Shown here one piece after another: positions 61,275-64,000 of a stretch of DNA of 64,000 bases. The position numbers were made by a program, and so were the translations under genes. The DNA comes from an uncultured Alistipes sp. (lineage in GTDB: Bacteria > Bacteroidota > Bacteroidia > Bacteroidales > Rikenellaceae). The notes under the pieces were generated by a model. It was given only the letters and a program-made list of their open reading frames with translations, ran no database searches and was not told the DNA's origin. The stretch lies in the NCBI GenBank assembly GCA_944321955.1, contig CALUNG010000011.1, forward strand, positions 1 to 64,000, written 5' to 3'. The stretch's first letter is position 1. The number at the start of each line of letters is the position of its first letter.

Positions 61275-62597
61275 ATGGCACTCAAAAAAATAGCTGAATT
61301 CTTCACCGATACCGTATTCCACAAGGAGTTCGGTTCGTCGCGCACGGCCTGGCTCGCCCGACAGTACCGCCTGCTCTTCTATACGGCCCGCGGCCTGCAG
61401 GAGCACGGAACTGTAGTGCGGTGCGCAGCCCTCACCTTCTACACGCTCGTGTCGATCGTTCCGATACTGGCCGTCGTGTTCGCCATAATGAAGGGGTTCG
61501 GCTTCATCGACCGCCTCATCGAAAACCTCTACGCAATATTCCCACAGAACCCCGAAATCGTCGACTACATAGTCACCTTCGCCGACAAGGCGCTGTCGAA
61601 TACCCGCGGAGGCGTGGTGGCGGCCGTCGGCGTGGTGATGCTGTTCTGGGCCGTGATCAGGGTCTTCGGCTCCATCGAAAACGCTTTCAACAACATCTGG
61701 GAGGTAACCTCCTCGCGCAGCCTTACCCGGCGATACTCCGACTACATAGCCGTGGTGGTGGTCGCTCCCGTACTGTGGGTGGTGGCCAACGGCGTGGGTT
61801 CGTATGCACAGGAGCTGCTCGGACTCGAAGAGACCCCTCTCGTTACAGCCACCTCGCATGTCGTCTCGCTGGCCGTAATGTGGGTGATGTTCGCTTTCCT
61901 CTACTTCGTCATCCCGAACACCTCGGTACGCCCCGGAAGCGCCATAACCGCCGGAATAATCGCCGGAACGGCTTTCATGCTCTTCCAGTGGGGATATGTC
62001 TGGCTGCAGAAGTTCATGACATCGTACAACGCCATCTACGGCAGCTTCGCGGCCCTGCCGCTCTTCCTGATATGGGTGCAGGTGTCGTGGGAGATACTCC
62101 TCTTCGGCGGCGAACTGTCGTTCGCATACCAGAACATCGACAAGTTCGACGAAGAGCGCGAATCGCTGCACATAAGCTACGACAGCCGCCGCAAGGTGAT
62201 GCTCGCAGCGATGCTCGCCGTCTCGCACAACTTCGCCCGTGGAGGCGGCGCAATGTCGCTCTCGCAGGTGAAGCAGACCCTCAACCTCCCCACGCGAATA
62301 GTCAACTCGGTACTGTACGAACTCGTCGACGCCGGACTGCTCATCGAGCTCCCCGCCGAAGGCAAGGGCTACGAAGCCCGCTTCGTGCCGGCCGGCGAGA
62401 GTTCGTCGTTCACGGCCTGCAGCATACTCGAATCGGTCGAGAACAGCGGCAAGCCCTGCATCGACATGGCCTCGAGCCGCGAACTGCGTACGGCCGACCG
62501 CATAATCGAACGTATAAAGCAACAGGCCCGCAGATCCGACGCCGACATGACGCTCTCGCAGCTGGACGAAACGAAAGGAGGTGAAGATGATCGGTAG
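61275..62597 (+). CDS. YihY/BrkB family inner membrane protein
   Basis: 440 residues. Six hydrophobic helices within about 45-285 (TFYTLVSIVPILAVVFAIM, VVAAVGVVMLFWAVIRVFG, IAVVVVAPVLWVVANGVG, VVSLAVMWVMFAFLYFVI), followed by a winged-helix-like soluble domain (about 300-420, SLSQVKQTLNLPTRIVNSVL). The family (formerly RNase BN) has unknown function. The stop overlaps the next gene. Confidence 0.87.
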   Translation: MALKKIAEFFTDTVFHKEFGSSRTAWLARQYRLLFYTARGLQEHGTVVRCAALTFYTLVSIVPILAVVFAIMKGFGFIDRLIENLYAIFPQNPEIVDYIVTFADKALSNTRGGVVAAVGVVMLFWAVIRVFGSIENAFNNIWEVTSSRSLTRRYSDYIAVVVVAPVLWVVANGVGSYAQELLGLEETPLVTATSHVVSLAVMWVMFAFLYFVIPNTSVRPGSAITAGIIAGTAFMLFQWGYVWLQKFMTSYNAIYGSFAALPLFLIWVQVSWEILLFGGELSFAYQNIDKFDEERESLHISYDSRRKVMLAAMLAVSHNFARGGGAMSLSQVKQTLNLPTRIVNSVLYELVDAGLLIELPAEGKGYEARFVPAGESSSFTACSILESVENSGKPCIDMASSRELRTADRIIERIKQQARRSDADMTLSQLDETKGGEDDR

Positions 62598-63369
62598 CGC
62601 GGTAATAATAGGCAGCGGCAACGTGGCCGAAGCCTTCGCACGTGCGCTGCCCGCCTGCGGCATAGAGGTGCGGCAGATATTCGCCCGCAACGAACGGCGC
62701 GGACGAGAAGTGGCCGCCATAGCCGGATGCGGATGGGAGTGCGACCCCGCACGACTGGCCGCCGCCGACCTTTACGTCACCGCCGTGAGCGACACGGCCA
62801 TAGGCGACGCCCTCGGCAGGATAGTTCCGCCGGCCGACGCCGTGGTGGTACACACGGCCGGCGCACAGCCCGTGGAGGCGATACCGGCACGCATCGCACG
62901 CCGCGGCGTGCTCTATCCGCTGCAGACATTCACCGCGGGCCGCAAGGTCGACTTCGCCGCCATACCCTTCTTCATCGAGGCGTCGGATGCCGGAACGCTC
63001 GAGGCGATACGCTCCGTGGCGTCGCGTCTCAGCCGCCACGTCTTCGACTCGACGGCCGAAAGCCGCGCCGAAGTGCATCTGGCCGGTGTCTTCGCCTGCA
63101 ACTTCGTGAATGCCCTCTACGGCATCGGGCAGCAGATGATGGCCCGCGCCGGAGCCCCGTTCGAGGCTCTCGTGCCGCTGATCGAGGAGACGGCCCGCAA
63201 AGCCGCCGACAGCGGCGACCCCGCAGCCGTGCAGACAGGCCCCGCACGCCGTCACGACACCTCGACGATGGAGCGCCACATGGCACTGCTCGACGGCAAC
63301 ACGAGACTGAAAAAAATATATGAATTGATGAGTCAGGAGATATGGGAGAAAACTTCAAGGAGAAACTAG
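62587..63369 (+). CDS. DUF2520 Rossmann-fold protein
   Basis: 260 residues from MIGSAVIIGSGNVAEAFARA. N-terminal NAD(P)-binding domain (IIGSGNVAEAF, YVTAVSDTAIGDAL, HTAGAQPVEAI), then a helical dimer domain (VFACNFVNALYGIGQQMMA). Similar to pyrroline-carboxylate-reductase-like oxidoreductases; substrate unknown. A perfect Shine-Dalgarno AGGAGG (62577-62582) precedes the ATG at 62587, which decides the start over the GTG at 62581. Overlaps yihY by 11 nt and kdsC by 28 nt. Confidence 0.85.
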   Translation: MIGSAVIIGSGNVAEAFARALPACGIEVRQIFARNERRGREVAAIAGCGWECDPARLAAADLYVTAVSDTAIGDALGRIVPPADAVVVHTAGAQPVEAIPARIARRGVLYPLQTFTAGRKVDFAAIPFFIEASDAGTLEAIRSVASRLSRHVFDSTAESRAEVHLAGVFACNFVNALYGIGQQMMARAGAPFEALVPLIEETARKAADSGDPAAVQTGPARRHDTSTMERHMALLDGNTRLKKIYELMSQEIWEKTSRRN

Positions 63370-63890
63370 CTCGCGTCGAGGCCTTCGTCTTCGACGTCGA
63401 CGGCGTGATGACCGACGGCGGAATCATGCCCCTGCCCGACGGCGACTTCATACGCCGCTACTACGCCAAGGACGGATACGCCCTTTCGTACGCCATAAAG
63501 CACGGATACAAGGTCTGCGTCATAACCGGCGGTTTCGGGGCCACGCTGCTCTCGCGCATGAAGCGTCTGGGCGTGGAGTACCTCTACCACAACTGCATGG
63601 ACAAGATCGCCGCCATCGACGACTTCTGCCGCCGCGCGGGCGTCAACATCGAAAACACGATATACATGGGCGACGACATCCCCGATCTGGAGTGCATGCG
63701 CAAGGTGGGGATACCGGTATGTCCGGCCGACGCCTGCCCCGAAGTGGCCGAAGCGGCATGCTACGTGTCGCAGTTCAGCGGCGGCTACGGCTGCGTGCGC
63801 GACATCGTCGAGCAGGTGCTGCGCGCCCACGGAACATGGGCCCTCGACTCGAAGGGAACGATCAGCGACGACAGCGTCGCCTCGAGATAA
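63342..63890 (+). CDS. KdsC-like HAD phosphatase
   Basis: 182 residues. HAD motif I FVFDVDGVMTDGG (nucleophile Asp18, acid Asp20), motif II ITGG, motif III-IV MDKIAAIDDF and YMGDDIPDLECM. This is the C0-type KDO-8-phosphate phosphatase family. It dephosphorylates KDO-8-P in lipopolysaccharide core synthesis. No kdsA or kdsB is in view. It overlaps the DUF2520 gene. Confidence 0.9.
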   Translation: MGENFKEKLARVEAFVFDVDGVMTDGGIMPLPDGDFIRRYYAKDGYALSYAIKHGYKVCVITGGFGATLLSRMKRLGVEYLYHNCMDKIAAIDDFCRRAGVNIENTIYMGDDIPDLECMRKVGIPVCPADACPEVAEAACYVSQFSGGYGCVRDIVEQVLRAHGTWALDSKGTISDDSVASR

Positions 63891-63926
63891 CAAAACATAC
63901 ACGAACTTTTTTCAACACAGAGCAAC

Positions 63927-64000
63927 ATGTCAGAGAAAAAACTGCGTTTCGAAACGCTGCAGATACACGGCGGATACCGTGTCGACGATACGGGTTCGCG
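63927..64000 (+). CDS. O-acetylhomoserine sulfhydrylase-like gene, start only
   Basis: 24 codons remain before the window end: MSEKKLRFETLQIHGGYRVD and DTGSR. The LRFETLQIHGGY start is typical of O-acetylhomoserine aminocarboxypropyltransferase (Cys/Met metabolism PLP family). The catalytic part is outside the window. Confidence 0.65.
   Translation, partial: MSEKKLRFETLQIHGGYRVDDTGS

Overview
The window is chromosomal DNA of a high-GC member of the Bacteroidota, most likely a gut Bacteroidales close to Alistipes (Rikenellaceae). Three things point there. Many intergenic regions carry the Bacteroidota promoter signature, TTTG then 19-21 bases then TAnnTTTG. Several families typical of the phylum are present (DUF4271, DUF4924, DUF3467, CarboxypepD_reg-like domains, an EF-G2-type factor, GH89/GH109/GH78 glycosidases). 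Menaquinone genes of the futalosine route (mqnB, mqnD) are present. The genus is inferred; no rRNA is in the window.

Layout. 1-3 kb (minus): a GH109-type oxidoreductase cut by the window edge and a GH89 alpha-N-acetylglucosaminidase. 3.2-11.8 kb (minus): one tightly packed transcription unit, read as lysE-like, cmk, ispH, a small membrane protein, an S41 protease, a histidine kinase, a DUF4271 membrane protein, hemD, rnpA, yidD. 12-16.5 kb: DUF3467 (plus), rpmH (minus), a murA-tdk-DUF4924 group (minus) and a lipoprotein (plus). 16.6-20.8 kb (plus): a BlaI repressor with a BlaR-type M56 peptidase fused to plug-like modules and a TonB C-terminus, then an esterase. 20.8-23 kb (minus): cstA and a TPR-like protein. 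23.3-25 kb: tRNA-Thr(CGT) followed by an AT-richer island with a repeat-bearing LRR protein, then a macro-like protein. 25.7-33.9 kb: lnt-folC, guaD-like deaminase, galE, an ABC exporter pair and a ROK kinase.

34-48.3 kb (plus): about 14 kb of overlapping or nearly touching genes behind one visible promoter. In order they are polyprenyl diphosphate synthase, U32 peptidase, a five-gene cassette (DegT aminotransferase, ATP-grasp ligase, opine-dehydrogenase-like enzyme, cobalamin-dependent mutase-like enzyme, GT2 glycosyltransferase), a proline aminopeptidase, mqnB, a two-TM segment fused in frame to a GH78 rhamnosidase, and mqnD. The cassette is the best candidate for an undescribed pathway: I infer assembly of an unusual amino-acid or opine-type group that is ligated and transferred to a glycan.

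48.7-56.5 kb (plus): an EF-G paralogue with degenerate GTPase motifs, then a family of small secreted proteins that are little more than one carboxypeptidase-regulatory-like domain, next to a 965-residue outer-membrane barrel protein carrying a related N-terminal domain. One family member is frameshifted and one neighbour is strikingly AT-rich. 57-64 kb (plus): rplY, pth, a 39-bp tandem repeat array, comEC, a methyltransferase, yihY, a DUF2520 protein, kdsC-like phosphatase and the start of an O-acetylhomoserine sulfhydrylase-like gene.
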